NCBI GenBank assembly: GCA_002411345.1
Contig: DHSL01000065.1
Span: 75,141 to 139,140 of the forward strand
DNA: 64,000 nt
DNA from: Bacteroidales bacterium UBA5287
GTDB taxonomy: Bacteria > Bacteroidota > Bacteroidia > Bacteroidales > Dysgonomonadaceae
Reading direction: 5' to 3'
The notes beneath the pieces were generated by a model. The model did not search any database. It had not been told where the DNA came from and saw nothing but the letters and a program-made list of their open reading frames with translations. The position numbers were made by a program, and so were the translations under genes. This document shows positions 1 to 9,362 of this stretch, one piece after another (position 1 is the first letter of the stretch; each line of letters starts with the position of its first letter).

Positions 1-1251
1 ACAAAACTGAACGGAACTGCAGATTATAAAGTGCAAGATAAAACAATTGTGGGTATCTCAAAAATGGGAACGCCTAACACATTTCTGGCTACGGATAAAA
101 TGTATGGCGATTTTATCTTAGAGTTCGATTTCAAAGTGGATGAAGGACTAAATTCTGGTGTGCAATTCAGAAGCAACAGCTTCAAAGATTACAATAATGG
201 ACGGGTTCATGGATATCAGTTCGAAATTGATCCTTCTAACAGAGCATGGACTGGCGGAGTGTATGACGAAGCACGAAGAGGATGGCTTTACCCGCTGGAT
301 ATCAATCCGGCAGGTGAAATAGCATTCAAAAATGGCGAATGGAATAAGGCGCGAATCGAAGCTATAGGAAATTCTATACGTACATGGGTAAACGGAATTC
401 CTTGTGTAGATCTGCTGGATAATGTTACTCCTTCTGGATTCATCGCATTACAGGTTCATCAAATTGGAAATAAAGCGGATGAAGGAAAAACGGTTTCATG
501 GAAAAACATAAGAATAATGACGGATAATCTTGAACAATTCAAGACAAAAGATAATGCAAATGACATTAAGCAAATTAACGCTATTGCTAACTCTATATCA
601 GAAAAAGAAGCTAAAGATGGATGGAAATTACTGTGGGACGGAAAAACTACGAATGGATGGCGAGGCGCAAAACTAGATGCTTTCCCTGCAAAAGGATGGG
701 AAATTGATAATGGTATCCTAAAAGTAAAAAAAGGTACGGGTGGTGAATCTACTAATGGTGGAGATATTGTAACAACTAAAAAGTACAAAAACTTTATCTT
801 GAAAGTTGATTTCAAAATTACCGAAGGGGCAAACAGTGGCGTCAAATATTTTGTTGATCCTGACATGAATAAGGGCGAAGGCTCTGCTATTGGTTGTGAA
901 TTCCAAATATTGGACGATAAAAAACATCCGGATGCTAAACTTGGGGTAAACGGAAACAGAAAATTAGGTTCACTTTATGACTTAATTCCGGCACCGGAAA
1001 ACAAACCGTTTAGAGCAGGATTTTTTAATACGGCAATGATCGTGGTAAAAGGAAATCATGTCGAACATTGGCTCAATGATACAAAAATACTGGAATATGA
1101 AAGAAATAACCAGATGTGGAACGCTCTCGTAGATTATAGCAAATTTAAGGATTGGCCTAATTTTGGAAATTCTCCCGATGGCTTTATCTTGCTTCAAGAT
1201 CATGGAGATGAAGTTTGGTTCCAAAATATAAAAATTAAAGAACTGGAATAA
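1..1251 (+). CDS. DUF1080 (3-keto-disaccharide hydrolase-like) protein, 5'-truncated by the window edge
   Basis: The reading frame is open from base 1, so the true start lies outside the window; the first ATG/GTG-type codon inside (31) is not a credible start because conserved sequence precedes it. Two DUF1080 (PF06439) jelly-roll domains are visible in tandem. The first holds a '[13 protein letters not shown]...NSGVQFRS' type block and the second repeats it as '[19 protein letters not shown]'. The family is a concanavalin-like fold found in secreted Bacteroidota proteins and includes 3-keto-glucoside hydrolases, so a periplasmic role in sugar breakdown is likely; the substrate cannot be read. 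A strong terminator follows at once, so this is the last gene of its transcript. Confidence 0.85.
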   Translation, partial: TKLNGTADYKVQDKTIVGISKMGTPNTFLATDKMYGDFILEFDFKVDEGLNSGVQFRSNSFKDYNNGRVHGYQFEIDPSNRAWTGGVYDEARRGWLYPLDINPAGEIAFKNGEWNKARIEAIGNSIRTWVNGIPCVDLLDNVTPSGFIALQVHQIGNKADEGKTVSWKNIRIMTDNLEQFKTKDNANDIKQINAIANSISEKEAKDGWKLLWDGKTTNGWRGAKLDAFPAKGWEIDNGILKVKKGTGGESTNGGDIVTTKKYKNFILKVDFKITEGANSGVKYFVDPDMNKGEGSAIGCEFQILDDKKHPDAKLGVNGNRKLGSLYDLIPAPENKPFRAGFFNTAMIVVKGNHVEHWLNDTKILEYERNNQMWNALVDYSKFKDWPNFGNSPDGFILLQDHGDEVWFQNIKIKELE

Positions 1252-1264
1252 ATAGAATAGAACC

Positions 1265-1296
1265 AAAAAAGCCACCGAATTGTCGGTGGCTTTTTT
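1265..1296 (+). terminator. Rho-independent terminator of the DUF1080 gene
   Basis: A perfect 8-bp stem GCCACCGA/TCGGTGGC with a 4-nt loop is followed by six T. The A-run on the other side would let it also stop minus-strand transcripts. Confidence 0.9.
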
Positions 1297-1318
1297 CATT
1301 AAATAAATGTAAAAATAG

Positions 1319-1348
1319 TTGAATATTTCAAAACTAACATTATCTTTG
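1319..1348 (+). promoter_or_regulatory. Bacteroidota-type promoter for the thioredoxin-like lipoprotein
   Basis: TATCTTTG (1341-1348) matches the TAnnTTTG -7 box, with TTG 19 bp upstream. Transcription would start near 1355, upstream of the ATG at 1405. Confidence 0.6.
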
Positions 1349-1404
1349 CAAAATAATAATATAGCATGTGCTTTTTGCATACTTTGCTTTCTAGGATTTT
1401 CGAA

Positions 1405-2493
1405 ATGAAGAAATACCTTATCATAATTGCCTTAGCCCTTTTCCTTTTTTCTTGTGATAAAGGAGATGAACTAAGATTGAAGGGACAAGTGACCAATCTT
1501 ACTACACCATATATTTTGGCTACTTTTAGTTCTTCAGATACACTGGCAATTGATACAATACATGTTTCTAAAAAAGGTAAATTCAATTTTAATGCTAAAA
1601 TTGATACACTTACCGTATTGACTTTATATTTCAACGATTTTTCATCGTCATGCGTGATTTTTGCAGATAAAGGAAATGATTTAAATGTGAAAGGAGATGC
1701 AAATTTACCTGATCTTATACAGGTGAAAGGAAATGAAATAAATGATGATCTATCGTCTTTCAAAGAGACTAATCACGACTTACTTTTTCAACGAGGCGAA
1801 TTGTATAACAATTTCCGCTCAGGAGATGCAGATAATGCGGTCAATAAGAATGAGCTGAAAACACAACTTAATTCGCTGAATTATGAACTTACACAGAAAG
1901 CGGAAGAGTTCGTAAAAGGACATCCCGAAAAAACAGCAAGTCTCATTATTATTAATAATTTTTTCCGAAATCCGGATAACCCGCAAGCATTGGATCGGGT
2001 GCTGGGATATCTAAATAAAGATATTCTTTCTCTTCCAATGGGACTTTCACTCAAAAATTACAGCGAGAAACTTAAAAAATCTGCTGAAGGTATGTTTATG
2101 CCGTATTTCAATATGAAAGATATAAACGGAAAAGAAATAAAATCAACGGATCTAAGAGGTAAACATACAATTCTTAACTTCTTATCGTCTACGGATATTG
2201 AGTCTAGAGAGACAGTGAAAATATTGAAAAATGAATACGCATCACTAAATAAAGATAGCGTTAATTTTGTATCTATATATATTGATTCAGATATTTACCC
2301 TATAACTAATATGGAAAATGATTCCATACCTTGGACTGTTATTCCTGATAAAAAAGGATGGGCATCTGAAATGGTAAAATCGTATAATGTACCCTTTGTT
2401 CCTTATAATATCCTTATTTCACCTTCAGGAAACATACAACAAAGAAATATTCCTACACAAGAAGTAAAAGAAATCATCAAAGACAAGGACTGA
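1405..2493 (+). CDS. Lipoprotein with N-terminal DUF4369-like and C-terminal thioredoxin-like (TlpA/AhpC) domains, no CXXC
   Basis: I start at ATG 1405 rather than the upstream in-frame ATG 1366, because 1405 gives a clean lipoprotein signal (MKKYLIIIALALFLFSC, Cys at about residue 17). The first half resembles the DUF4369 region that precedes TlpA domains in Bacteroidota. The last 120 residues have the AhpC/TSA-TlpA pattern (PYFNMKDINGKEI..LRGKHTILNFL). Where an active member has W-C-x-x-C, this protein reads LSSTDIESRE, with no cysteine. It is therefore probably a membrane-anchored periplasmic protein without thiol-disulphide activity. It is followed 21 bp later by comM and may be co-transcribed. 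Confidence 0.8.
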   Translation: MKKYLIIIALALFLFSCDKGDELRLKGQVTNLTTPYILATFSSSDTLAIDTIHVSKKGKFNFNAKIDTLTVLTLYFNDFSSSCVIFADKGNDLNVKGDANLPDLIQVKGNEINDDLSSFKETNHDLLFQRGELYNNFRSGDADNAVNKNELKTQLNSLNYELTQKAEEFVKGHPEKTASLIIINNFFRNPDNPQALDRVLGYLNKDILSLPMGLSLKNYSEKLKKSAEGMFMPYFNMKDINGKEIKSTDLRGKHTILNFLSSTDIESRETVKILKNEYASLNKDSVNFVSIYIDSDIYPITNMENDSIPWTVIPDKKGWASEMVKSYNVPFVPYNILISPSGNIQQRNIPTQEVKEIIKDKD

Positions 2494-2514
2494 GGGGCTT
2501 AAGATTAATAATAA

Positions 2515-4053
2515 ATGTTAGTTAAAGTTTTTGGAGCGGCAGTTCAGGGAATTAACGCGACACTAATAACTATTGAAGTTAACTGCTCCAGAGGAATAAA
2601 ATTCATGTTGGTGGGACTTCCCGACACGTCGGTAAGAGAAAGTCATGAAAGAATTATTTCTGCACTACAAGTAAATAAGTATAAAGTTCCTCGACAACAA
2701 ATTGTTATCAATATGGCTCCTGCTGATATCAGAAAGGAGGGGACGGCATACGACTTACCGCTGGCTATTGGAATAATGGCTGCTACAAACTCATTACCAA
2801 ATGACGAACTGGATAAATTTGTACTGATGGGGGAATTGTCTCTCGATGGTAATATCTTACCTATAAAAGGGGCTTTATCAATTGCTGTCCTGGCAAAGGA
2901 AAAGGAATTCAGGGGATTGATATTGCCTGCGGATAACGCTAAGGAGGCGGCTGTAGTAAAAGGACTGGAGGTGTATGGTGTGAGAAATATACGTGAGGTG
3001 GTCGACTTTTTTAATCATAAGGGTGATCTCAAACAAACAATCATCGATATTGAGGAAGAATTTAAAAATAGTCAGTCTGATTTTGAATTCGATTTCTGTG
3101 AAGTAAAAGGACAAGAGAGCGTAAAAAGAGCGCTGGAGGTGGCAGCGGCAGGTGGACATAATATTATCATGATTGGACCACCAGGGGCAGGAAAATCAAT
3201 GATGGCTAAACGAATGCCGTCTATTTTACCACCATTCACAATTGATGAGTCTTTAGAAACTACAAAAATACATAGTGTTGCGGGAAAAACCGATAAATGT
3301 TCTGGTCTGATGTCGCATCGACCGTTTCGCTCGCCTCACCATTCAATAAGTGATGTGGCTCTGGTTGGAGGTGGCTCATATCCACAACCTGGCGAAATTA
3401 GCCTGGCTCATAACGGGGTACTTTTTCTTGACGAACTACCGGAATTTAATCGAAGCGTGCTGGAAGTGATGAGACAACCACTGGAGGATAGAAAAATCAC
3501 AATTTCAAGGGCAAAATTTTCGGTTGATTATCCGGCAAGCTTTATGCTGGTCGCAGCAATGAATCCCTGCCCATGCGGATACTATAATCATCCGGACAAG
3601 GAATGTGTTTGCTCTCCTGGATTGGTTCAAAAATATCTAAATAAAATATCGGGGCCACTTCTGGATAGAATCGATATACAAATTGAAATAACGCCGGTGC
3701 CTTTCGATAAGATTTCGGACTCTACTCTGGGTGAACAAAGCTTTATTATTAGGGAAAGGGTAATTAAAGCACGAAAAATACAGGAAAAAAGATTCAAAAA
3801 TATTCAGGGGGTTTACTGTAACGCGCAAATGTCCTCGAGACAGCTGCACAAATTTGCAGAACCGGATGCTTCGGGACTAAAACTTTTAAAAACGGCTATG
3901 GAGAGATTGTCTCTGTCGGCTCGCGCTTATGGTAGAATACTGAAGGTCTCGCGCACAATCGCCGATCTGGATCAAAGTGATATAATTAAACCAATGCATT
4001 TGGCTGAAGCTATTAGTTACAGAAATTTGGATAGGGAAAACTGGGCAGGATAA
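2515..4053 (+). CDS. comM: YifB/ComM family Mg-chelatase-like AAA+ ATPase
   Basis: The 512-residue protein has the full ComM layout. An N-terminal ChlI-like (Lon-type fold) domain covers about 1-170. The AAA+ core has Walker A GPPGAGKS at 221-228 and Walker B VLFLDEL at 302-308. A cysteine cluster (PCPCGY and CVC) lies near 351-366, and a Mg_chelatase C-terminal domain follows. ComM is a hexameric helicase that promotes branch migration of recombination intermediates during natural transformation; the role in Bacteroidota is not established. Length and motifs are normal for the family. The start ATG at 2515 is 21 bp after the upstream lipoprotein gene. Confidence 0.95.
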   Translation: MLVKVFGAAVQGINATLITIEVNCSRGIKFMLVGLPDTSVRESHERIISALQVNKYKVPRQQIVINMAPADIRKEGTAYDLPLAIGIMAATNSLPNDELDKFVLMGELSLDGNILPIKGALSIAVLAKEKEFRGLILPADNAKEAAVVKGLEVYGVRNIREVVDFFNHKGDLKQTIIDIEEEFKNSQSDFEFDFCEVKGQESVKRALEVAAAGGHNIIMIGPPGAGKSMMAKRMPSILPPFTIDESLETTKIHSVAGKTDKCSGLMSHRPFRSPHHSISDVALVGGGSYPQPGEISLAHNGVLFLDELPEFNRSVLEVMRQPLEDRKITISRAKFSVDYPASFMLVAAMNPCPCGYYNHPDKECVCSPGLVQKYLNKISGPLLDRIDIQIEITPVPFDKISDSTLGEQSFIIRERVIKARKIQEKRFKNIQGVYCNAQMSSRQLHKFAEPDASGLKLLKTAMERLSLSARAYGRILKVSRTIADLDQSDIIKPMHLAEAISYRNLDRENWAG

Positions 4054-4105
4054 ATTAATAGAAATCTCTCCTCATACCTAACTCACATCCTGTTCCCTCC
4101 AAACT

Positions 4106-4765
4106 TCATCTTCTCTCAAAATGATGGTCGTCAAAATATTTTGAAAATGTGTGCCCCCATTTGAAACCACGACGCATGAACTCGCTTACAACTGGATGGT
4201 CAATATGAAATGTTCCGTTAACAAGGGTGTCGGAAACAGCACCGACTGGCTGATTGGGACGGTCTCCCGTTTTCCACCTCAGCGGATTAAATCGGGGATT
4301 GATATCAATAGCCATGCCTGTCGCATGCCTGGAGAATGATACATTCCTGTAAGAAAAACTATAAGTGTTATTATCACTCATCGAAAGACTGTCGCTCCAA
4401 TCATAATGAACTACGGGAATCGCTTTTTCTACTACAAAATTATGTTGCAGCATTATATTGAACATTTCAGCAATATCATTTGCTATATTTTTATTGGTGA
4501 CAACTTGACCTTTATGTGGTTTCCCATCTGTCGAAACATATACAACATTGAGCATTACTAGCTGATCAATAATATATTGGGGGGCTTTGGTATTGGCAAT
4601 GGCTTCTTCAAAAGTTAAATCACTGTCTACAATCGTATCAATTTTCATAGGTTCTTCTATGATAATGGTTTCTTCATTATCTACTTGATTCTTCTTGTTT
4701 GTACAGGACAAAAAGAAGATAAACAGCACAAATAATAGATAATGCAAATATAACAACGGTTTCAT
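4106..4765 (-). CDS. M15-family (VanY/D-Ala-D-Ala carboxypeptidase-like) lipoprotein
   Basis: A lipoprotein signal ends at Cys about 21 (LFIFFLSC), followed by an acidic linker. The C-terminal half carries the M15 zinc-peptidase signatures: SRHATGMAIDIN (zinc His and Asp) and GFKWGHTF...DDHHFE, where the last His-Phe-Glu supplies a zinc ligand and the catalytic Glu. Such proteins cut peptide cross-links or stem peptides of peptidoglycan in the periplasm. The gene is convergent with comM (52-bp gap, no terminator seen) and divergent from the sulfatase (63-bp shared upstream region). Confidence 0.85.
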   Translation of the reverse strand: MKPLLYLHYLLFVLFIFFLSCTNKKNQVDNEETIIIEEPMKIDTIVDSDLTFEEAIANTKAPQYIIDQLVMLNVVYVSTDGKPHKGQVVTNKNIANDIAEMFNIMLQHNFVVEKAIPVVHYDWSDSLSMSDNNTYSFSYRNVSFSRHATGMAIDINPRFNPLRWKTGDRPNQPVGAVSDTLVNGTFHIDHPVVSEFMRRGFKWGHTFSKYFDDHHFERR

Positions 4766-4774
4766 TTCCTTAAT

Positions 4775-4805
4775 TTTGATGTAAAATTAATAGTTTTTAT
4801 CTTTG
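4775..4805 (+). promoter_or_regulatory. Promoter of the sulfatase gene
   Basis: TTTG (4775-4778) and TATCTTTG (4798-4805) are separated by 19 bp, matching the Bacteroides -33/-7 consensus. The predicted start site is about 17 nt before the ATG. Confidence 0.65.
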
Positions 4806-4828
4806 TAATTAAAGATAGTTCTGAATAT

Positions 4829-6241
4829 ATGAATAAATTAATCGCTTCAACAACTCTTGGATTAGTCGCGCTTACTACGCTAAATGCGCAACAGAAACCA
4901 AATGTTGTTTTTATTGTGACAGACGACCTTGGGTACGGTGATCTAAGTTGCTTTGGTCAGGAAAAGTTCGAAACACCTAATATCGACCGACTTGCGTTGA
5001 ATGGAAAAAGGTTTACTCATTCTTATTCTGGAACTACAGTGAGCGCTCCTTCAAGGGCAAGCCTTATGACGGGTTTGCATACCGGACACACGCCGATTCG
5101 AGGCAATAAAGAGCTACAACCGGAAGGACAATTCCCGCTTCCTGATAATATCAATAATATTTTTGGAATATTCAAATCTGCTGGATACAAAACTGGAGCG
5201 TTTGGTAAATGGGGATTAGGACAACCGGGCTCATCGGGGGACCCAAATAATCAACACGTGGATGAGTTTTTTGGTTATAATTGTCAACTCCTGGCTCATA
5301 ACTATTATCCTGATCACCTTTGGCACAACCAAACAAGAATCGATTTTCCGGAAAATAATGATGGTAAGTTCGGTACCTTTTCGCAGGATCTGATTCAAGA
5401 AAAAACGCTTGAATTTATTGATCAAAATAAACAACTACCTTTTTTCTTGTATGTTACAATAGTTCTTCCTCACGCGGAATTGGTCGTTCCTGAAGATTCT
5501 ATTATTCAGAAATTCAGGGGAATGTTTCCTGATAAACCGTACAAAGGAACGGATTCGGGTTCTGCATTTCGGAAAGGGGGATATGCTTCGCAAGAATATC
5601 CACGGGCTACACATGCTGCAATGGTGAGCAGAATTGATATGTATGTCGGACAAATCATTGATAAACTGAAAGATGAAGGTATCTATGAAAATACACTTAT
5701 CGTTTTCACTAGCGACAATGGTCCTCATCAGGAAGGTGGCGGTGATCCGGATTTCTTCAATAGCAATGGAATGTATCGGGGATATAAACGGGATTTATAT
5801 GAAGGGGGAATCCGCGTACCTACTATCATTTCGTGGCCGAACAGAATAGAAAAAGGAACTGAAAGTGATTTTACATTTGCATTTTGGGACTATCTGCCTA
5901 CTTTTGCTGAACTTCTTAAACAAAAAACTCCCAAAAATATTGATGGTATTAGCATCTTACCTCTACTGCTTAATAGGAAGGGACAAAAGAAACACGACTA
6001 CTTTTACTTTGAGTTTCAGGAACTTGGAGGGCGACAAGCAGTTGTGAAAGATAATTGGAAACTGATTCACATGAATATCAGAAATAATCCGCATTTCGAA
6101 CTATATAATATTGCTGCTGATCCAAGCGAAAAACATAACGTAATTTCTCTTTATTCTGATAAAGTAACGGAACTGAAGAAGATTATGCTGAACGCAAGGA
6201 CAAAAGATGCCAACTGGAAACTGTTCAAGGACGAAAATTAA
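4829..6241 (+). CDS. Secreted sulfatase (alkaline-phosphatase superfamily, Ser-type)
   Basis: The signal peptide is followed by a canonical sulfatase start (NVVFIVTDDLGYGDLSCFG, metal-binding Asp pair). The modification site is V-S-A-P-S-R with Ser72, so the formylglycine would be made from serine by an anaerobic radical-SAM maturase (anSME); no such gene lies in this window. Further family blocks are GKWGLG and the metal site IVFTSDNGPH. At 470 residues it is complete and of usual length. The substrate (a sulfated glycan or steroid) cannot be told. The gene ends 4 bp inside dnaX, which runs the other way. Confidence 0.93.
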   Translation: MNKLIASTTLGLVALTTLNAQQKPNVVFIVTDDLGYGDLSCFGQEKFETPNIDRLALNGKRFTHSYSGTTVSAPSRASLMTGLHTGHTPIRGNKELQPEGQFPLPDNINNIFGIFKSAGYKTGAFGKWGLGQPGSSGDPNNQHVDEFFGYNCQLLAHNYYPDHLWHNQTRIDFPENNDGKFGTFSQDLIQEKTLEFIDQNKQLPFFLYVTIVLPHAELVVPEDSIIQKFRGMFPDKPYKGTDSGSAFRKGGYASQEYPRATHAAMVSRIDMYVGQIIDKLKDEGIYENTLIVFTSDNGPHQEGGGDPDFFNSNGMYRGYKRDLYEGGIRVPTIISWPNRIEKGTESDFTFAFWDYLPTFAELLKQKTPKNIDGISILPLLLNRKGQKKHDYFYFEFQELGGRQAVVKDNWKLIHMNIRNNPHFELYNIAADPSEKHNVISLYSDKVTELKKIMLNARTKDANWKLFKDEN

Positions 6242-8049
6242 TCAAGCTCCAACCCAAACTCATCAGATAACTTCTGAAGTGAAGGATTTTCTTCAACCAT
6301 CTTATCAAAGATATCTCGCTGAGTGAGTGGCCTGCTAATCAAATTTGTTTCGGAAATCTTTATTAACATTTTCAATGATTGATTTTTCAATGAATCACGA
6401 AGCCAAGTAAGAATGGCAAGACTGTTCTCGTTGAGATATTGTTTGTTGATCTCTGTGTTTACTTCTACTTCAAACTCAATGTTGTTGAGCTTTTTAGGCT
6501 GATAAAGAATCATAGTGTTTTTTAACAGCTTTTCCTCTATTAATTTATCGGCAAAGGCTTTCCAAGCTATAATCAAATCTGTTTCTGAATAGTCTAGCCC
6601 TTCTGTGTCTATTTCTTCTGATGATGATTCTTGAACTTCAGATGTACTTACTTCATTCTTGATTTTTATAGAAGCTAAAGATATGCCTAAACTTGGAGAT
6701 ACCATCGTTTTTTTGACGACTGGAGCGGACTCGTTTTTAGAATTGTTTGATTCATCATTACTTGCCTTCTTTTCTTGGGGTTTTGCTGAAGATGAAGTTG
6801 TCAATGTGACTTTTGACGATGTTTCTTGTTTAGGTTGCTTTACTTCTGTTGACTGAACATTCTTCTCCTGAGGTTGGACATTGTTCACCTGAGGTTGAAC
6901 GCTCTTTATCTGAGGCTTAGCGTTTTCTACAGTCGTTTTTTTTTCCGGATCAGGACTTTCGTTTAACTGACAAAGACGAATCAATGTAAGTTCTACTAAT
7001 AAGCGCTTGTTCTTGCTTATTCTATAATTTAAATCGCATTCATTCGAAATCTCAAGTGCTTTATATAAAAGTTCGTTGGAAATATTTACTGCGGTATCTA
7101 CATATCGCTGACGAATTACTTCACCTACCTGAAATAGTTTGGCTGTTTTTGCATCTTTGCAGACCATCAAATTGCGAAAATGATCTGCTAATCCGCCAAT
7201 AACGTACTGACCTTCAAAACCTCCGTTCAAAATATCGTTGAAAACCAATAAACAGTCGACTACATTACCGGTGAGAATGGCATCGGTTAATTTAAAATAG
7301 TAATCGTAATCTAATACATTCAAATTTTCAATTACCGTTTTGTATGTAAGATTTCCACGTGTATAACTGACTGACTGGTCGAAAATTGAAAGTGCATCTC
7401 GCATTCCTCCATCGGCCTTTTGGGCAATCACATTCAATGCTTCAGCTTCTGCGATAACACCTTCTTCTTGCGCAATATAAGACAATTGATTGACAATATC
7501 GTCAATGTTAATACGGTTAAAATCGTATACTTGACAACGGGAAAGGATGGTAGGTATTACTTTATGCTTTTCTGTAGTTGCTAATACAAATACAGCGTGT
7601 GCTGGTGGCTCTTCTAACGTTTTCAAAAAGGAATTGAAAGCGGATGTAGATAACATGTGAACCTCGTCAATGATATAAACCTTGTATTTCCCAATTTGTG
7701 GCGGAATCCTAACCTGATCAATCAAAGTACGGATATCATCTACAGAGTTATTGGATGCTGCATCCATCTCCATTATATTGTAAGAACGTTGTTCATTAAA
7801 AGCTACACAAGATTCACACTCGTTGCACGCTTCATGATCTTTTGTAGGAGTAAGACAATTGATCGTTTTTGCAAATATGCGGGCACAGGTTGTCTTCCCC
7901 ACTCCACGCGGTCCACAAAACAAATAAGCTTGCGCTAATTTTTTAGCGGCGATTGCATTTTTCAGCGTAGTAGTCAACGCTTCCTGACCTACGACTGAAC
8001 GAAATGTTGCTGGTCTGTATTTTCTGGCTGAAACAATATAATTTTCCAT
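6238..8049 (-). CDS. dnaX: DNA polymerase III subunits gamma/tau
   Basis: Clamp-loader ATPase of the replicative polymerase. The AAA+ core has Walker A GPRGVGKT (46-53), a zinc-binding set Cys65/75/78/81 and Walker B IIDEVH (126-131). A long Ser/Lys/Gln-rich linker follows (about 370-470), with a near-repeated segment of QxxVQPQ type, then a tau-like C-terminal domain. The 603-residue length fits a full tau product. A slippery A-run for a gamma form was not evident. The stop overlaps the stop of the convergent sulfatase by 4 bp. Confidence 0.95.
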   Translation of the reverse strand: MENYIVSARKYRPATFRSVVGQEALTTTLKNAIAAKKLAQAYLFCGPRGVGKTTCARIFAKTINCLTPTKDHEACNECESCVAFNEQRSYNIMEMDAASNNSVDDIRTLIDQVRIPPQIGKYKVYIIDEVHMLSTSAFNSFLKTLEEPPAHAVFVLATTEKHKVIPTILSRCQVYDFNRINIDDIVNQLSYIAQEEGVIAEAEALNVIAQKADGGMRDALSIFDQSVSYTRGNLTYKTVIENLNVLDYDYYFKLTDAILTGNVVDCLLVFNDILNGGFEGQYVIGGLADHFRNLMVCKDAKTAKLFQVGEVIRQRYVDTAVNISNELLYKALEISNECDLNYRISKNKRLLVELTLIRLCQLNESPDPEKKTTVENAKPQIKSVQPQVNNVQPQEKNVQSTEVKQPKQETSSKVTLTTSSSAKPQEKKASNDESNNSKNESAPVVKKTMVSPSLGISLASIKIKNEVSTSEVQESSSEEIDTEGLDYSETDLIIAWKAFADKLIEEKLLKNTMILYQPKKLNNIEFEVEVNTEINKQYLNENSLAILTWLRDSLKNQSLKMLIKISETNLISRPLTQRDIFDKMVEENPSLQKLSDEFGLELD

Positions 8050-8067
8050 TATTACTTATTATATTTA

Positions 8068-8075
8068 CAAATATA
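8068..8075 (-). promoter_or_regulatory. -7 box for dnaX
   Basis: On the minus strand this reads TATATTTG, 18 bp before the dnaX ATG; no good -33 box is seen. Confidence 0.45.
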
Positions 8076-8117
8076 CGAAAAATATCGATTTCCTTTTTAA
8101 TGATTCTTATGTTGTAA

Positions 8118-8146
8118 TTTGGATTCTTCTTTATTTTGTAACTTTG
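8118..8146 (+). promoter_or_regulatory. Promoter of the DUF5106/TlpA-like lipoprotein
   Basis: TAACTTTG at 8139-8146 with TTTG 17 bp upstream. It overlaps the upstream in-frame ATG (8144), which therefore cannot be the start; this supports ATG 8177. Confidence 0.55.
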
Positions 8147-8176
8147 ATGCGTTATAGTAATTCTAAATTTATCAAG

Positions 8177-9148
8177 ATGAAACATATTTGCGTGTATATC
8201 ACACTAATAATGTCTTTTACCAGCATTTCGTGCCAATCTCAAATACAAAAACAAGAGCCTGGTAAAACTAACGAAGATACAGTCGACGCGACTCAAACTC
8301 AAGCAATTGTTCCCGATACGTTTGTTTTACCGGTTATTCCGGCAAGCATTACAAATGCTGAAAAGAGAGCTGAGTTTTTAACCATGCATTACTGGGATAG
8401 ATTTGATTTTACAGATAATGATTTATTGCTGCGTCCGGAAATAACGGAACAGGCTTTTGCTGATTTTATCAATATATTGAGTTATGTATCTAATGATTGG
8501 GCTACAAAATCAATAAAACACATGTTACAAAAAATTGAATCTAACAGCAATTCTTATTCTCACTTTCTACAACTTTATGAGAAATATCTTTATGAACCAA
8601 ATTCTCCTTTCCTAAATGAGGAATATTATATTCCAGTGCTCGAAACGACTGTCAATTCAAAAATATTAACGGATACATCTAAATCAAGATATCTGTTTCA
8701 ATTGGATTTGGCTAAAAAAAATCGTGTCGGACAAATTGCCAATAATTTTACATTTACTCTACTATCAGGAAAAAAAGGTACATTGTATGACATAAATAGT
8801 AAATATACTATTTTGATGTTCATTAATCCTGGCTGTCGCATGTGTGCGGAAGTCGTAGATGCTTTAAAATCCTCAAATGAAGTAAATACTGCTCTTGCAA
8901 AAAAAAGTGCCTTAAAGAGCGAATTATCGATTATAACGGTCTATCCGGATGATGACTTGAATGAATGGCTAAAATATTTGCCGGATATGCCTTCTTTATG
9001 GATAAATTCTTATGATGCGGAAAGAAAAATAACTAATGATACAATTTATGATCTGAAAGCTATTCCAACAATATATCTACTTGATAATGATAAAAGAGTA
9101 ATATTTAAAGATGCAAAAGTTGAACGGATATTGGAGTTTTTCCGGTAA
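8177..9148 (+). CDS. DUF5106/thioredoxin-fold lipoprotein with CXXC
   Basis: The start at ATG 8177 gives a lipoprotein signal (MKHICVYITLIMSFTSISC). The middle region (FTDNDLLLRPEITEQAFADFINIL) looks like DUF5106, which in Bacteroidota sits in front of a TlpA-type domain. The C-terminal domain has INPGCRMCAEVV, a CRMC redox motif, and a cis-Pro region AIPTIYLLD. It is probably a periplasmic, membrane-anchored thiol-disulphide protein. It is the only one of the three thioredoxin-like proteins in the first 10 kb that keeps both cysteines. Confidence 0.82.
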   Translation: MKHICVYITLIMSFTSISCQSQIQKQEPGKTNEDTVDATQTQAIVPDTFVLPVIPASITNAEKRAEFLTMHYWDRFDFTDNDLLLRPEITEQAFADFINILSYVSNDWATKSIKHMLQKIESNSNSYSHFLQLYEKYLYEPNSPFLNEEYYIPVLETTVNSKILTDTSKSRYLFQLDLAKKNRVGQIANNFTFTLLSGKKGTLYDINSKYTILMFINPGCRMCAEVVDALKSSNEVNTALAKKSALKSELSIITVYPDDDLNEWLKYLPDMPSLWINSYDAERKITNDTIYDLKAIPTIYLLDNDKRVIFKDAKVERILEFFR

Positions 9149-9248
9149 TATCTATGTAACATTTACATTAAATCGCTGATTTTCTGCGTTGTTAACATTC
9201 AAAAACATTTTTTTTAACACAAAAAGAATGATTTATAATAATAGATTG

Positions 9249-9256
9249 TACCTTTG
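9249..9256 (+). promoter_or_regulatory. -7 box of the 163-residue thioredoxin-like gene
   Basis: TACCTTTG; the -33 region is poor. The predicted start site near 9263 leaves a structured leader of about 100 nt. Confidence 0.5.
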
Positions 9257-9267
9257 TGCACTCAAAA

Positions 9268-9329
9268 ATGAGTAGACCTTTAGTGAAAGGTCTTTAGTAA
9301 AAGTCTTATCTCAGATGCGGGAGGCATCT
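9268..9329 (+). promoter_or_regulatory. Structured leader with 9-codon upstream ORF and two hairpins
   Basis: An ATG at 9268 opens a 9-codon ORF (MSRPLVKGL, stop TAG 9295-9297). It is superposed on a perfect 8-bp hairpin, AGACCTTT/AAAGGTCT (9274-9293, loop AGTG). A second hairpin, AGATGC/GCATCT (9313-9329), follows. No T-run follows either stem, so a translational rather than terminator-type control would be the likelier reading. Confidence 0.35.
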
Positions 9330-9362
9330 ATTTAAGATCATTAGTAACTAAAAAAACAAATT

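Noticed and set aside
9191..9256. Fourth copy of the 57-bp Pho-box-like element before the 163-residue thioredoxin-like gene
   Set aside because: Two TTAAC are present 22 bp apart but not at the distance from the -7 box seen in the three true copies, and the other half-sites are missing.
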